This document shows positions 9,623-20,498 of a stretch of 64,000 nt of DNA, piece by piece; position 1 is the stretch's first letter, and each line of letters starts with the position of its first letter. A program made the translations under genes and the position numbers. The notes beneath the pieces were generated by a model, which saw nothing but the letters and a program-made list of their open reading frames with translations, was not told the origin of the DNA and did not search any database. Origin of the DNA: Papilionanthe hookeriana x Papilionanthe teres (Eukaryota > Streptophyta > Magnoliopsida > Asparagales > Orchidaceae); assembly GCA_022702705.1 (NCBI GenBank), contig CM040429.1:4332073-4396072 (forward strand), read 5' to 3'.

Positions 9623-12600
9623 CTATGCCCACTTGGCCAAAACTGACATGAAAGCAGAGCCAAGGAGAAGAGCCAGATGAGCTCCAAGCTGAAGATTTAC
9701 ATTGTTCTGCATTCTAGGGTTTGTGAAATCTGCAGCCAATAGATCCACAAGCGACATATAGATTAAAATCCCAGCTGAGGCAGCATCAAACACCCCTTCA
9801 ATTATAAGGGCTGTTGAGCTGTGTGGGTTGTAGCTCGAAGAAATGGCAATGCCCAGAGCTATTCCAAAAGGAGCTGTGAGGGAGAAGAAGATGGCCATTA
9901 TCACCGTCGCCCGCACCCTAAAGTTCGCCTGCATTTGTTAATGAGGAAGATCACATTACGATCGAATTTTATAAAAGATTGTTTCTTTTTCGTGCGTGCG
10001 GAGTTTGATCGTCGGAAAAAATTCGGCAGCATTACGTACTAGTGATACCACCTCCTTCCTATGTATTTAAATCTTTAACGTGTAAACTCTGCTATTTTAC
10101 ATTTATACTGGTCAAATCTTTTACATCACATCAAAAATATCATGACTGTATGTTCTAAAAGGTGAAATATACATTTTCGTGCATAGGTTAGGTGGTATAC
10201 GTGTATTTACAAATTAAAGTTTAGTTGTCAGATATGTGGTGTGTATGTAAATCTTACTAGATTATATCTTCCAAATGCATGAAGAGGAGTGACAAAAAAG
10301 CTTATCAATTGGTAATTAGATTTTGTTTTGGACAACTGTAGCTTATTAAAAAGAAATTGTGAAGCTTCTGAATGATCATATCCTTAAAAAGTTATGGTGA
10401 CTATTATAAATTCTTTTTTAAGTTAGACCGCAGCTAGAAAGTTGCTACTGCACCTAGCTTTATTCAGCACCTAGTTACCTGAACTATGCAACCGGCAAGC
10501 CCAACGCCTTCAAAAAATTGATGAAAACTCAAGGCTCCAAGCAACGGCTTGATTGTTTTGGCACTCTCAGATGTCCCCAAGGAAACTCCAATAATTACAG
10601 AATGAACCACGATTCCCAATTCCAACACCTAGATCCCAAAAAAAAAATAATAAATAAAATAAAATAAAAATAATTGCGAGAATGAGGAAACATGTGAAAC
10701 ATAAAAATTAAAGGGACATTTAATTTTACTCGATCGAATGATCTAGAGTGATCATTTGATCACATGATATTTTATGAGTATTTAAGTGTCTTAATGATGT
10801 CAAAATTAAGTGATATTAAGTTCGTTGGATTCGTCTCTTTGAGATGTCTGATTTGACTATAAATATGTCAGATTTGAAGATCATTTGGTATCGAGATTCG
10901 TGCTTGATTAAGTCATTTTTTAACTAATGAAATATTATTATTTTTGGGGATCTTAAAGATTTAATTGTTATGTATTTTGGTATGAAAATTTAGAAATTAG
11001 AAAAATAAATATATAATAATATATGACAAAAAATTTCAGACTTTTAAGCACTCAAATTTTTAATATTATATTAAAAATATCATTATTATTTATCTTTAAA
11101 AAATAAAATATACCTTTTTATAACACCAAAGTATTAAAAATGTAAATATGAAATTTCAAGTGCTAGATATGAAAATTTATAAGAGTTCGTGGCATGTATG
11201 TAAATTTCTGAAAAAATATCAGAGCCAGCATGGCAGCATCCGGTGCCAAGCATCTGCCCGCGCGCAAATGTGGTCATATTTCTTAATCATGACAACATCT
11301 CTGAGAAACTTTGGGCCCCACATATATGGGAAATTGACATGCTACCCCCATAATTTTTATGTATTTACATATCACAACATTTAAATTTTCATATTTATAA
11401 AAATTTATGAATGAAAACTATATTTTAATATTTTTTTTACTATTATATTAAAGATGTAATCCTTATATATGTGGATAGGAAAGTTTTGATGCTTACATAT
11501 AAATACTTATAAATCATGTTATTTATATTAATGCCCCTAGTTTTAAATTCATCTCTCATCACGTAGTCCTTCGATGATTGAAAAAATTTGGATGTGGACG
11601 GGGTTATAAGAGGGTTACGCGTGGAGTATAAGAGGTTATAAACTATTTGTAACTCTTGTGTAAATCACTTGTACCCCCGTGTAACTCCCACGTAACCTTG
11701 TAACTCTCGCGTGGGTTACACGGGGTTACGCACGGAACATGTTACGCGGTAATTATACGGAAGGTACAAGTAGTTTATAACCCTCTTATACCCCGCACGT
11801 AACCCCGTGTAACCCGCGACGCTCGTATCTCCCGCGTATGTCGTCCGCACTCAAATTTTTCCCATCGATGATATGTATGATAATATAATGATTGATATTT
11901 GTCATTATAATATACAGTATCCGGACAAAATATTTTTCTAATACTTTTTACACATTTGAAGGAAGTAATATTGTGTGTGGACGAAATATTCACTCCATTT
12001 GAACACTTACTTGAGAGATGACCCTATGCCGGATTTTCTCCGCCATGGACGCATCCTCTTCCGGCGATCCACCTCCGGCCACCGTACCATTCGAATGCAA
12101 ATGCCCTGTATTCCCTCGCTCCGCTTCCACATCACCGCCGACAAAAACAACATCACCATCATCATCAACCGGCCGCGCTTTCCTGAAATGCGACCTTCTG
12201 TAATACCCCGTCGCAAACGAATCGACCATCATCGTCCCCATGGCGGACATCATGGCAACAAATCCGGCGAAGGGGAAGCCATGCCAGGGGTGGGCTGGGA
12301 GGCAGGGAGATGTGAGGCGATCGAAGGCGTCGGGGAGGATGTGGATGAGAGCAGTGGCGAGGATTACGCCGGCCGCGAAGGACTTGATTGCGAAGAAGAG
12401 ATCGTGTTCGGGACGGAGGATGGAGATGGAGCGGCCAACAATTGGGATGAGAACTCCGGCGGCTCCGGAGGCCAGGATGGAGGCGAGGCCGATGGATTTG
12501 AGGAGTAGGGGTTTGTTCGTGTTTTCGGATTTGGAGGTGGGGAGGCATTGGCAGGTGGTGGAAAGGGAGTGGAGGGGGAGTGGGAAGAGGAGGAGGAAGA

Positions 12601-12628
12601 AGGAGAGGAAGTGAGAGGACGCACTCAT
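9623..12628 (-). CDS. ZIP-family zinc/iron transporter (IRT/ZIP type), complete, three exons
   Basis: A ZIP metal transporter moves zinc, iron or other divalent cations into the cytosol across a membrane. Exons on the minus strand are 12011-12628 (ATG at 12626-12628), 10479-10628 and 9623-9928; both introns are GT-AG and fall between codons (SQ/VLELG, VQ/ANFRV). The product is 357 residues, normal for plant ZIPs. It has an N-terminal signal peptide (about 24 residues), then eight membrane segments. TM2 carries ALIHILPD, TM4 HSVIIGVSLG and TM5 HQFFEGVGL, the metal-binding signatures of the family; the C-terminus ends on the short tail AKWA. The loop between TM3 and TM4 has only HLHSNG rather than a long His repeat. 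The start was chosen at MSASS rather than an upstream in-frame ATG because the signal peptide begins there. Metal specificity cannot be read from the sequence. Confidence 0.93.
10140..10255. repeat. TACATACATACC-family copy (degenerate) inside ZIP intron 2
   Basis: The right end reads AGATATGTGGTGTGTATGTAAATC, and a weak AATATACATTTTCGTGCATAGG occurs to its left. It lies in the 9929-10478 intron of the ZIP gene. Confidence 0.35.
10985..11215. repeat. TACATACATACC-family copy (degenerate) in ZIP intron 1
   Basis: The right end reads TTCGTGGCATGTATGTAAATTTC, preceded by AGTGCTAGATATGAAAATTTAT. The left end is decayed. It lies in the 10629-12010 intron. Confidence 0.4.
11316..11540. mobile_element. 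TACATACATACC-family MITE-like copy in ZIP intron 1
   Basis: The left end is TATGGGAAATTGACATGCTA followed by TTTTTATGTATTTACATATC, then AT-rich DNA. The right end near 11500-11535 is decayed (AAATACTTATAAATCATG). There is no coding. Confidence 0.4.
11579..11864. mobile_element. GC-rich long-hairpin MITE with perfect 8-bp target duplication (copy 1)
   Basis: The element is 286 bases and almost wholly self-complementary: GGGTTATAAGAGGGTTACG-like and ATAAACTATTTGTAAC words on the left recur inverted on the right. The ends are TGAAAAAATTTGGATGTGG and, reverse-complemented, TGGGAAAAATTTGAGTGCGG. The flank TCGATGAT occurs at both 11571-11578 and 11865-11872. An 8-bp duplication fits hAT; if the ninth base is counted with a mismatch, Mutator-like is possible. 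It sits in intron 1 of the ZIP gene. A relative lies at 21359-21641. Confidence 0.75.
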
Positions 12629-12664
12629 GGTGTTTGTGTTTTTGCCTGTGAGAGATGATTGGGG

Positions 12665-12766
12665 TGATATAAGAAGACACCAAATTACTATAAATATAAA
12701 TAACAAATTTCAGTGGTTAGATATATAAATACATAATAATTGTGTGGTATGTAAGTAAATTTGCCT
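12665..12766. repeat. TACATACATACC-family end in the ZIP promoter
   Basis: The sequence AGATATATAAATACATAAT followed by TTGTGTGGTATGTAAGTAAATTTGCC is the family's right end. It lies only about 85-140 bases upstream of the ZIP start codon, so it overlaps the likely promoter or 5' untranslated region. Confidence 0.5.
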
Positions 12767-13504
12767 AAATAAAATGAAATGCATTTTATGGAAAATTAAT
12801 ATTATAATTGTAAGTACTATTTATATGTATTATATATTATTAAGGGCGAATATTTTACATTATTAACGATGAAAAGAACCGAAGCGCTTTGAGTGTTGAA
12901 AGGATGTCGTCATATAGACCAAAAGGCAAAAAGTACTACAAGAAAACAAAATAATTTTTTTTTTTATTTTGGATAATTACATAAAAGTCATTTGAAATAT
13001 TGATATTTACAAATCCAGCATGAATAGAGAGTATCGTGAATGAAAGCATCCATGATTGATTTAAACAAATGATAAGTACGAAATTTATTTGTTTAGATAT
13101 TAAATTTTATCCCGACATATTAAAATTTTACATAATAAAGAATATGAAGAGATTATTCAGTCTCTATGATGAACTCCAATTCCTTCCCATATCATGAGAT
13201 TTAGCACGATAGCTTTCTCTATTTTAGGAAAATTTTTTTTTCTAGATGGCCAACTGTCGGGCGGCACGACACCAACGTGTATGGTGACGTGGCGTCCGGT
13301 GGTTGATCGTCTGGACGTGCAGTATCTGGACGGAATATTTTCTCAGATTTTAGGTTCTGATTAATTTGTCCTCATAATAATAAATAAAAGGCCAATAAAA
13401 TAGCACTCAAATTAAATACATCACACTCAACTTTCTTAAATAAAAAATTTGGTAATTTGATTGCAGTGCCAAAAAATATAAAATAAAATTAATAATTACA
13501 AAAA
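12767..13504. other. Upstream intergenic DNA of the ZIP gene, no gene seen
   Basis: This is AT-rich. A short GC-rich island at about 13245-13345 (GTCGGGCGGCACGAC, GTCTGGACGTGCAG, ATCTGGACGGAATATT) interrupts it. Similar GGACG..AATATT words occur near 9365, 11915 and 11980, but I could not define an element. Confidence 0.35.
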
Positions 13505-13570
13505 ATACAAGAGGATTGACATACATACCACTAAAATCATATGTATTTTACAAAAATACCCCCAAATTAT
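13505..13570. repeat. Left end of a TACATACATACC-family copy
   Basis: The sequence reads GGATTGACATACATACCACT then AATCATATGTATTTTACA, as in other left ends. No right end follows before the next copy at 13814. Confidence 0.45.
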
Positions 13571-13813
13571 TACATTGTGTTCGAATTAAATATAATATGA
13601 AACTTAATTACTTATTTTGACATTAACATGCTTGTTAATTTGTTTTTATGTAAGGTTAAGTAGCAATGTTATTTTATTATTTGTATTTTATTGGGCCTGA
13701 TAATTTTTCCTCAGCCCGTATGGATTGGGCTTCATATTGTGACTGGTTAAATTGGGCCGTTATGTTATCTGTTTGTTGTAAAATAATAACGGTAGAGAAT
13801 AGAGACATGTATA

Positions 13814-14068
13814 AAAAATATGGGAAATTTACATGCATGCCACACAATTCTTATGTATCTTAGATATCTAGCACCTAAAATTGGATAATTACATTTATTA
13901 CTTTTTGTGTCATAAATTTATGCATAAAAATGTGTATTTTAATTTTAAAAGGATAATGACAATAATCTTTTTAAGGTTATGTTAGGGATTTGAGAGACAT
14001 GTATGCAAATATAAATGTCTAGGTGTAGGTAAATAAATACATAAGCATTGTGTGGCGTGTATTTAAAA
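13814..14068. mobile_element. TACATACATACC-family MITE-like element with both ends
   Basis: The left end is GGGAAATTTACATGCATGCC followed by ACACAATTCTTATG. The right end is AATACATAAGCATTGTGTGG followed by CGTGTATTT. The inverted ends enclose about 170 bases of AT-rich DNA without coding capacity. With the 5826-6075 copy, this defines the family at about 250 bases. Confidence 0.6.
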
Positions 14069-14159
14069 TATTTAATTTGATTATAATTTTTTTATAATAG
14101 TTGTTTGAATGATTAAGAATTTTACACTAAAAATTTATTCCATCTAAAATAGGCGGCGA

Positions 14160-16260
14160 TACACGCCCTACGAAGTGAATCTTTTGGATGGCATCGAAGC
14201 GATTGATCAGGCAAAGATATCTTGATACTCTTAGAGGGTTTGGATTAGTGAGTCATTCAACCGTATATCAAAGTTTTTACTTATTAGAAAAAATTTACTT
14301 GAGTCTCATTTGGCTGCGAAAATTTGAAGAGTAGTATTGCTGGTCATGAGACCCCTTTCATGTTGGTTCTGGAGATCAAGCAGCTTTTGTTCCAAACTCC
14401 TAACCGCTTGGAAGTAGAAGGTTTGAGACTGCTCCAAGTTCCCTCGAAACGTGATGTTCTCCCCATCGCTAGGAAACTTTACTATTGCGCGGTATGTTAA
14501 GACTAGGGCCTTGAAATCATAAGCGAAGGTTGGCTGAAAAGGACATTGTAAATTGGTGTTAAAACAACCACCAGAAATCCTCCATAAAGGTGAACAATTT
14601 CTCACATTTTTCCCAGGTGGCTAGCAGTGTGATTATTCCCTGAACTTTTTTCTTTCGTATGAGAAGGAATAAAGTAGTCATCCTTGAGTCATATTTTGTT
14701 GAACACTGACTTGAACGGAATGTTCATGAGACTGTCATTGTCGACCAAGATGCTACCAATTTGGTTGTTGCTTATCATAAAAGTGACGACGATAGTGTCA
14801 TTATAGAGGCTCTCGTTGGAGGGTAAATTTGCGTCAGTGAATGTGATAAGAGTGTTGAACTTAGGAGTGAAAGCAACTGCACATAATTCTCCCAACCAAA
14901 GCCTCTTCTGGTTGGCCCACTAGGATGAATTTCCACCTCATCCAAAAATGGTCGGTGTTATCCCCATGATATGAATGACATTCGCCTGGACTATTTCATA
15001 TGAGATTTCCTCAAAAGGAGCTTTTCTTTGCCTCTGGATCGCAGCTCTTGGTGTTGCAAACTCCTTGAGAAACATTATTCCTTGACTGGGCTCCAGAGGT
15101 GTCAACTCTTCTTTGTATCGTGGACATGGTCTCTATGATAAGCACAATACTTATTGGTGTCCCGGAGAAAAGCTCGATGGATGACCTCCTTTAATTCGAC
15201 CATTGAGGCTCTTAGTGGAGTGTAGATTGTTTTTGTATTATGGTTAAAAAAAAAGACGCATATTCTTCCTCGGTCTTCATATGTTGATTTCCGTACAAAC
15301 AACAAGTGGCTGACTTTGCTCTTGTGTAAGCGGAGGTGGAATTATACTTCTTGACCCAAATGTGATTGTTGGTCGGATGCAACAATTCAGCTAAGGTCTT
15401 CAACCATTGAAGGCCTATGGCTAAATGAAAAGGTTATTCCTTCAGCCCTTGGGCAAGAGCATCATGCGCTACTGCAGGTTCCTTATGCTGCATCTCTAGC
15501 ATCGCTTGCTAGAATCCAGTTAAAAATGAGCGGTGGCTCTCACTTTTCCCCTTTCGGATTTGCAAAATGTATTATGAACTCTTCTGAGATTTTTAGGTAC
15601 TGATAAACAGTGTAACAAACTTTTTTTGTGATTGGTAAAGAATGTAATTACTATAGCTAACATTTTGTTGAACTACCCAAGTGTCAATTCTCTTAGAATC
15701 GTGAAGAACGGTTGGCACTTCAATGCATATATGACCTTCAACAGGAGGACGGTTGAATCGAAGGACGCTATATGGTCGGTCAGATTGGTCGGACCATTGT
15801 AGAATTCCAACATTGGAATTTTGAATCTATCTGGGGGCTTAGCTTTAGAAGTGTACTAAGAGAATTTGTTTTATGGCTAGCAAGGTGCTTCTGTTCAGCT
15901 AAACCATTGTTCGTCCTTCGGTGTGAACCCATCACCATTCTAGTACTCGGAATCTACCATCCTTTATAGGCCTTGGATTGCCCTTTGGTCATTAGATGTT
16001 GACTCTTTTTCTCAAGCTGCTCTCAATGATCTACTCATTTCCCCAAACCATTATTTCTTTAAGGGCTTCCATCATGCGATCCTTTAGCTCCTAGATTTAT
16101 TGCTACACAAACTCTCTAGTGCATTCCATGTTAGCAGTGTCTTTGTTGTGATTTTATTCCCATTGTGCTACCCATCATATTGTTGTTGGCGTCATCCATG
16201 ACCACTACACATTTCAGGATATTAAAACTTGATTTGTTCATGAATGCATCCTAGGCAATA
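14160..16260 (-). mobile_element. Decayed Ty3/gypsy gag-protease fragment
   Basis: Read on the minus strand from 16,190 downward there is a gag-like N-terminus, then a gag core (QAMLEMQHKEP..ALAQGLKE near 15,430-15,540). Next is a zinc-knuckle-like segment, KYCAYHRDHVHDTKKS, near 15,110. An aspartic-protease relic, TFMISNNQIGSILVDNDSLM, lies near 14,720-14,800, with Asn-Asp-Ser where the family has the DSG-type active site. Several stops and frameshifts break it, and reverse transcriptase and integrase are not seen. It is non-functional. Confidence 0.75.
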
Positions 16261-17244
16261 GAGTGTAAAATTGTTGGGTGGGGAGGGGGGGGGGGGGATT
16301 TGAGAGAAGTGTATAATTTTTTTTTTCCATGAAATGATCCACTATTTATGGAGAACGTAGTACAATATATGAAGTTACATTTATGTCTCCATTTTAGTGG
16401 GGTTTGTATAAGAATTTATGTGTATTTTACATACCTGGGTCTAAAGCCAGTTTGCTCTAAGTCTCGACTGGTTAGAATGACGATCCCTTTATAAACACTG
16501 TCGATCGGCTAAAATAGAGAGGAGTCAGTCAGCTAGGCTTGGTGTTGTTAATTAGTTGTGTTCTTTATTGTAAATAGTCGGTAGGATTGCCTCGGTTGAC
16601 TAGTTATGTGTCGATCGATTTTTTGAGTCTAGCCGCGGACCCTTGTCAAGGAGCTTCTATTGATATGACAAAGTTATTCTATCATGTAGAGGGTATAATC
16701 ACCATAATCCGATATATAATCGTTTCAGACAAGAAGGCTTGAGGGACGGATGAGACTTGTCTCACAGATTCTTAATGGTGTTTAGGGAAGCTATTGAATA
16801 CTTATAGGGGATTGTAAGACCAGAGGGGTTAGCTTTTCCTTCTTGGGTTTATTGTGTGAATGTCTTGGATGCCCTTGTACTTAGGTACTAGTCAAACTGC
16901 CCAAGTTCGAGCCACTTTATTGCATTGGTTATTTTTAATCTGGATGCTTCTAATCGAATACATTGGTCTCCAAGTCTCTCGTTAGTAGGCCCTCGTTTGA
17001 CACGTCTTGCTCCTTTGACATGTCTCATCGAGATTTATGTTGTCACTTTTTCCATATACAAAATAAAATATAATAAAATAGTCATGGGGATCATCTTAGT
17101 CACTCGTATTAGTCCCTTCTTTGGCATGTTTTATTTTGTATATACAGTCATATCTTCTTTGAGATTCATGCTAGCACTTTTTCTGCATACAAAAATAAAG
17201 TATCATAGATAGTCATGGATCATCTTAGTCACTCATATTAGTCC

Positions 17245-17320
<76 letters not shown>

Positions 17321-17420
17321 TACATACATTCATACATACATACTTGCAACACGTGTTGTCAAAGAGAGAGTATAAAGAGGCCTTAAGGATGGGTCACAAA
17401 GTGGTTATCAATCAGAGGCC
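16261..17420 (-). repeat. Probable leader/LTR remnant of the decayed gypsy element, with local duplication and microsatellite
   Basis: This lies upstream of the 14,160-16,260 gag in its reading direction. It holds a G-run (about 16,281-16,299) and GTCGATCGG/CGACTGG-type words. An about 130-bp direct duplication ends in GATCATCTTAGTCACTC, at 17,029-17,118 and 17,159-17,244. A (TA)n(CA)n microsatellite is at about 17,248-17,321. I could not fix LTR ends, so the LTR call is inference. Confidence 0.4.
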
Positions 17421-18258
17421 CACCGGCTCCAAAAATAGACAAATCACAATTCAAGCATCAATTGGTTGAACGACTTAAAGAGATGGACGAACCAAAAAAT
17501 CCAAATAGCGTAAGCGTAGCTGGACATGAAAGGCGACCAAGAGATTAAGTCACAAGTCAGTCCTCACATATCACTCGGACAAAACCAGTCAGTGGAATGA
17601 TGAAATGTCGTGTAACTATCGATCATATTGATTTAACACCAAAAAGCCGATCGATAATTATTCATCTAATTGAGGATAATAATGATGTAATTCTCATTTC
17701 ATAATATACGTTAAATTTCCATGTAACTTTTTATAAAACTGAACCAACCAAGCAAAACTTAATATAGTTTTAACCCTTTATTTAAGAATAAACTAATATT
17801 TAAATGTTTGCTGGAATTTGATTATGAACAAACATTATAAATTACTTATTTAAAGTTATAATATCACTTTAATTTCACGGATCACCTATTTATTTTAATC
17901 AAATGTTGTATAAATACGAAAACTTTGGTTTTTTTATAAAAAAAAAATACAACAATAGTTACATACATACCACTAAATTCCTCTCTATTTACATATCTAA
18001 CACCTATACTTCAATTTTTTATTAATGTCACATTTAAAAATTAAAATAATGCTATTTTTAATAAAATATGAAATATTCGGATAAGATAAATATAAAAATT
18101 AGAGTTCATATGTTGGACATAATAAGGAAAAAAAAACAAATTAAGAACAGCAGATGGATTAGAGTGGACGGACCGAAAGAAGATTCTTCCTCTTTCACTT
18201 TTTTCTTTATTCGATTCAATTCAACAAAGAAACGAACCCTAAAACCCATTTTCCCAAC
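17421..18258. other. Intergenic DNA downstream of the QRT3-like gene
   Basis: No gene is seen. A TACATACATACC-family left end (ACATACATACCACTAAATTC then TATTTACATATCTAACACC) is at about 17,960-18,007. Confidence 0.4.
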
Positions 18259-19659
18259 TCATGTCCCCGCCGCCTGACTCACCTCCACGTGTACGGTCGC
18301 CACCACCGCAGCATCCGACACGATAACGACCCGATTACTCTCCACACTCCTCACCGCATGACCCGGAAACCCCGACGGCGTCACCACCGAATACTCCACC
18401 CTATCTATCCTATTCGGGAACAGCAATACCTGCGAGAAATCAACGGTCCACGTCGTCCCGTTACCGTTCGCCGTCCCTCTCGCCACCGTCGATCTCCCCA
18501 CCATCCTCCTCACACTGTTCCGATCCACCACCACACCATCCACCGCCTTGAACGCACCGCCGGTCTCATCCAGCCACACGTTGTGGGCCCCGCTATCCCT
18601 CCCCGTAAACATATTGTCGACCACAGTGAGTCCATTGATCACCCCGTTGACCGACTTCAATGCCACGTTGGCATCACCTAGGAAAAACGAACCGGATATC
18701 AGAAGCTGAACCGGGTCTTCCGCGACAATCCCCGTGAAATCCAAGTAGCAGTTGACGATCCGGGTCTGGGTTAGACCGGGTAACTTTATATAGATCCCCG
18801 TTCCACCGAAAGCCGCTGCCTTGTTGTAGCAGTGAACGCCGGTGAGAACATTAGCTTGTCCGGCGATGAGAATTCCGACGGCGGCGGAGAAGATAACGAC
18901 GTCGGTAACGACGTTATCATTTCCGTTTAGCTGTATCCCCGTGCCGGTGAAGTTCCGTTCAGCTGGATCCGAACCGGCTGTGATATGCTGCCCAATGTAA
19001 CAGTTTCGGATGGCATTGTCATGCCCGTTGCGGATTAGAACACCCACAGAGGTGAAATGGACGATGTAACAGCCGTCGATGATGACGCGGAGGGAGTCGA
19101 TGACGGCGATGCCACCGCCACGAAAGTTGGAGTCGAGCATGAGGCCGGCGAGGGTTATGTATTCGAAAGCGTAGGAGGAGGTGGTGGAGGTGGTTCGGTT
19201 GAGTTCGATGAGGTAGCGATCGGAAGGGAAGGTGTTGGAGGCGAGGAGGGTGCCGGAGTGAATTTTTAGGTTGCCGGAGGAGGGAAGGGCGAGAGGGGAG
19301 GAGATGAGGTAAAGGCCTCCATCGAGATGGAGTTCAGTGCCTCCGAGGTTTGGGATGGAGGGGGTTAGGGAGAGGTGGGAGAAGGTGGCTGCGGCAGAGA
19401 TGGCGGAGGAGAGGGCAGAGGAGGAGTCAGTGGAGCCGGTGGGGTCGGCACCGAAGTCGGTTGCGTGGAAGATGTGGGACTGGGGGGAGGTGGACGCGGC
19501 GGATATGTAGTGGGGAGTGTGAGAGGGATAGGTAGAAGAGAGTGATTGGAGGTGGCGGTGGACGAGGTTGCGGCGGCGGAGGTGGTTGGGGGAGAGGGCT
19601 GTAATGGTAGATAGGAGGAGGAGGTGGAGGAGGAGGTTGAGTGGGATGGAGGTTGGCAT
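18259..19659 (-). CDS. QRT3: QRT3-like polygalacturonase (pectin-lyase fold), intronless
   Basis: This is a 466-residue secreted protein of the QUARTET3 group, close to the Arabidopsis family length. QRT3 is expressed in the tapetum and degrades pectin of the pollen mother cell wall so that microspores separate from tetrads. Residues 1-22 form a signal peptide (leucine-rich, ending near TALS). FHATDFGADPTGSTDSSSAL at about residue 63 opens the parallel beta-helix (pectate-lyase-3-like) domain. Repeated turns such as GILIAGQANVLTGVHCYN and the NxT sites NRT, NFT and NGT fit a glycosylated cell-wall protein. The canonical GH28 motifs NTD, DD, GHG and RIK are not visible; QRT3 proteins are known to be divergent. 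A TATA box is 58 bases upstream. Expression and activity are inferred from the family. Confidence 0.88.
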   Translation of the reverse strand: MPTSIPLNLLLHLLLLSTITALSPNHLRRRNLVHRHLQSLSSTYPSHTPHYISAASTSPQSHIFHATDFGADPTGSTDSSSALSSAISAAATFSHLSLTPSIPNLGGTELHLDGGLYLISSPLALPSSGNLKIHSGTLLASNTFPSDRYLIELNRTTSTTSSYAFEYITLAGLMLDSNFRGGGIAVIDSLRVIIDGCYIVHFTSVGVLIRNGHDNAIRNCYIGQHITAGSDPAERNFTGTGIQLNGNDNVVTDVVIFSAAVGILIAGQANVLTGVHCYNKAAAFGGTGIYIKLPGLTQTRIVNCYLDFTGIVAEDPVQLLISGSFFLGDANVALKSVNGVINGLTVVDNMFTGRDSGAHNVWLDETGGAFKAVDGVVVDRNSVRRMVGRSTVARGTANGNGTTWTVDFSQVLLFPNRIDRVEYSVVTPSGFPGHAVRSVESNRVVIVSDAAVVATVHVEVSQAAGT

Positions 19660-19716
19660 GTTTGTTTTTTTGTTTGGGGGAGGTAGGGAGAGTGGAGAGT
19701 GTGGAGTAGGGGTAGT

Positions 19717-19724
19717 TTATATAA
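19717..19724 (-). promoter_or_regulatory. TATA box of the QRT3-like gene
   Basis: The minus-strand TATATAAA is followed by ACTACCCC and sits 58 bases before the ATG at 19,659, a normal plant core-promoter position. Confidence 0.6.
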
Positions 19725-19739
19725 ATAAATTTTGTATTG

Positions 19740-20163
19740 AGATAATTTTTTATCAGTAGTATTGTAATTTGTTTGAATGATGAGATGATTTTTTATGAGT
19801 AAGTTATAAATTTGTAATATATATATATATATATATATTTGTTTGTGTAATGAACAAATTTTAATTGATTTTTATAACTAAACTACTGTCGTTCCAAAAT
19901 GTATCAATCATACGGTTGAAGTTGTACTGCTTCTCCAACCTATAAATTATCATTTATCAACACAAATTATTTGACAACTATATTATCATTATCTTCTTGG
20001 CATGTAAGTTTACGTTGTATTCTTGAGTTCATACAACTTGATAAGTATCATATTTTTTTGAGAAATGTATATCAAAAAGCAACGAATGTCTCACAAGGAC
20101 TTGTGTTTCTTTCTCATATACCCAATCAGGATTCTCGGGCAGAAAGGATATATGATTCTCCCT
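19740..20163. other. Upstream region of the QRT3-like gene
   Basis: This is AT-rich with a short (TA)n at about 19,818-19,838. No gene is seen, and the short frames on both strands lack any recognisable domain. Confidence 0.4.
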
Positions 20164-20171
20164 TAGAGATA

Positions 20172-20490
20172 TAGGGTCCGTTTTGGGCAGCTTATTTGGT
20201 GCGGTAGTGTTTTGAAAACGCACCTGGATTGTTTGGGTAAACTGCGTTTTGGCAGCCAACGCGTTTTGATTTATAATAGCCAATTAATTATAATAGCCAA
20301 CGCGTTTTGATTTATAATAGCCAATTAATTCTCCGTACGCAACTACGGTGAGAGTTTTCACGGTTAGCCATGCGCTTTACAAAAAAATAAAAATTTATAA
20401 TAATACCGTACTCAACCTTATCAACAGATTATTTTTAATCAGCTTATCAGCAGATTATTCAATAAACTACAGCTGCCCCAAACATACCCA
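20172..20490. mobile_element. hAT-type MITE with near-perfect 8-bp target duplication
   Basis: The left end TAGGGTCCGTTTTGGGCAGC and the right end, reverse-complemented, TGGGTATGTTTGGGGCAGC are terminal inverted repeats. The flanks are TAGAGATA (20,164-20,171) and TAGAGAGA (20,491-20,498). Internally a CGCGTTTTGATTTATAATAG stretch is duplicated. It is 319 bases with no coding. A (GA)n microsatellite abuts the right flank and may have changed the duplicated base. Confidence 0.7.
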
Positions 20491-20498
20491 TAGAGAGA

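Noticed and set aside
12007..12683. Other-frame and opposite-strand open frames over ZIP exon 1
   Set aside because: They are shadows of the GC-rich exon; only the frame with ALIHILPD and the signal peptide is supported by the family.
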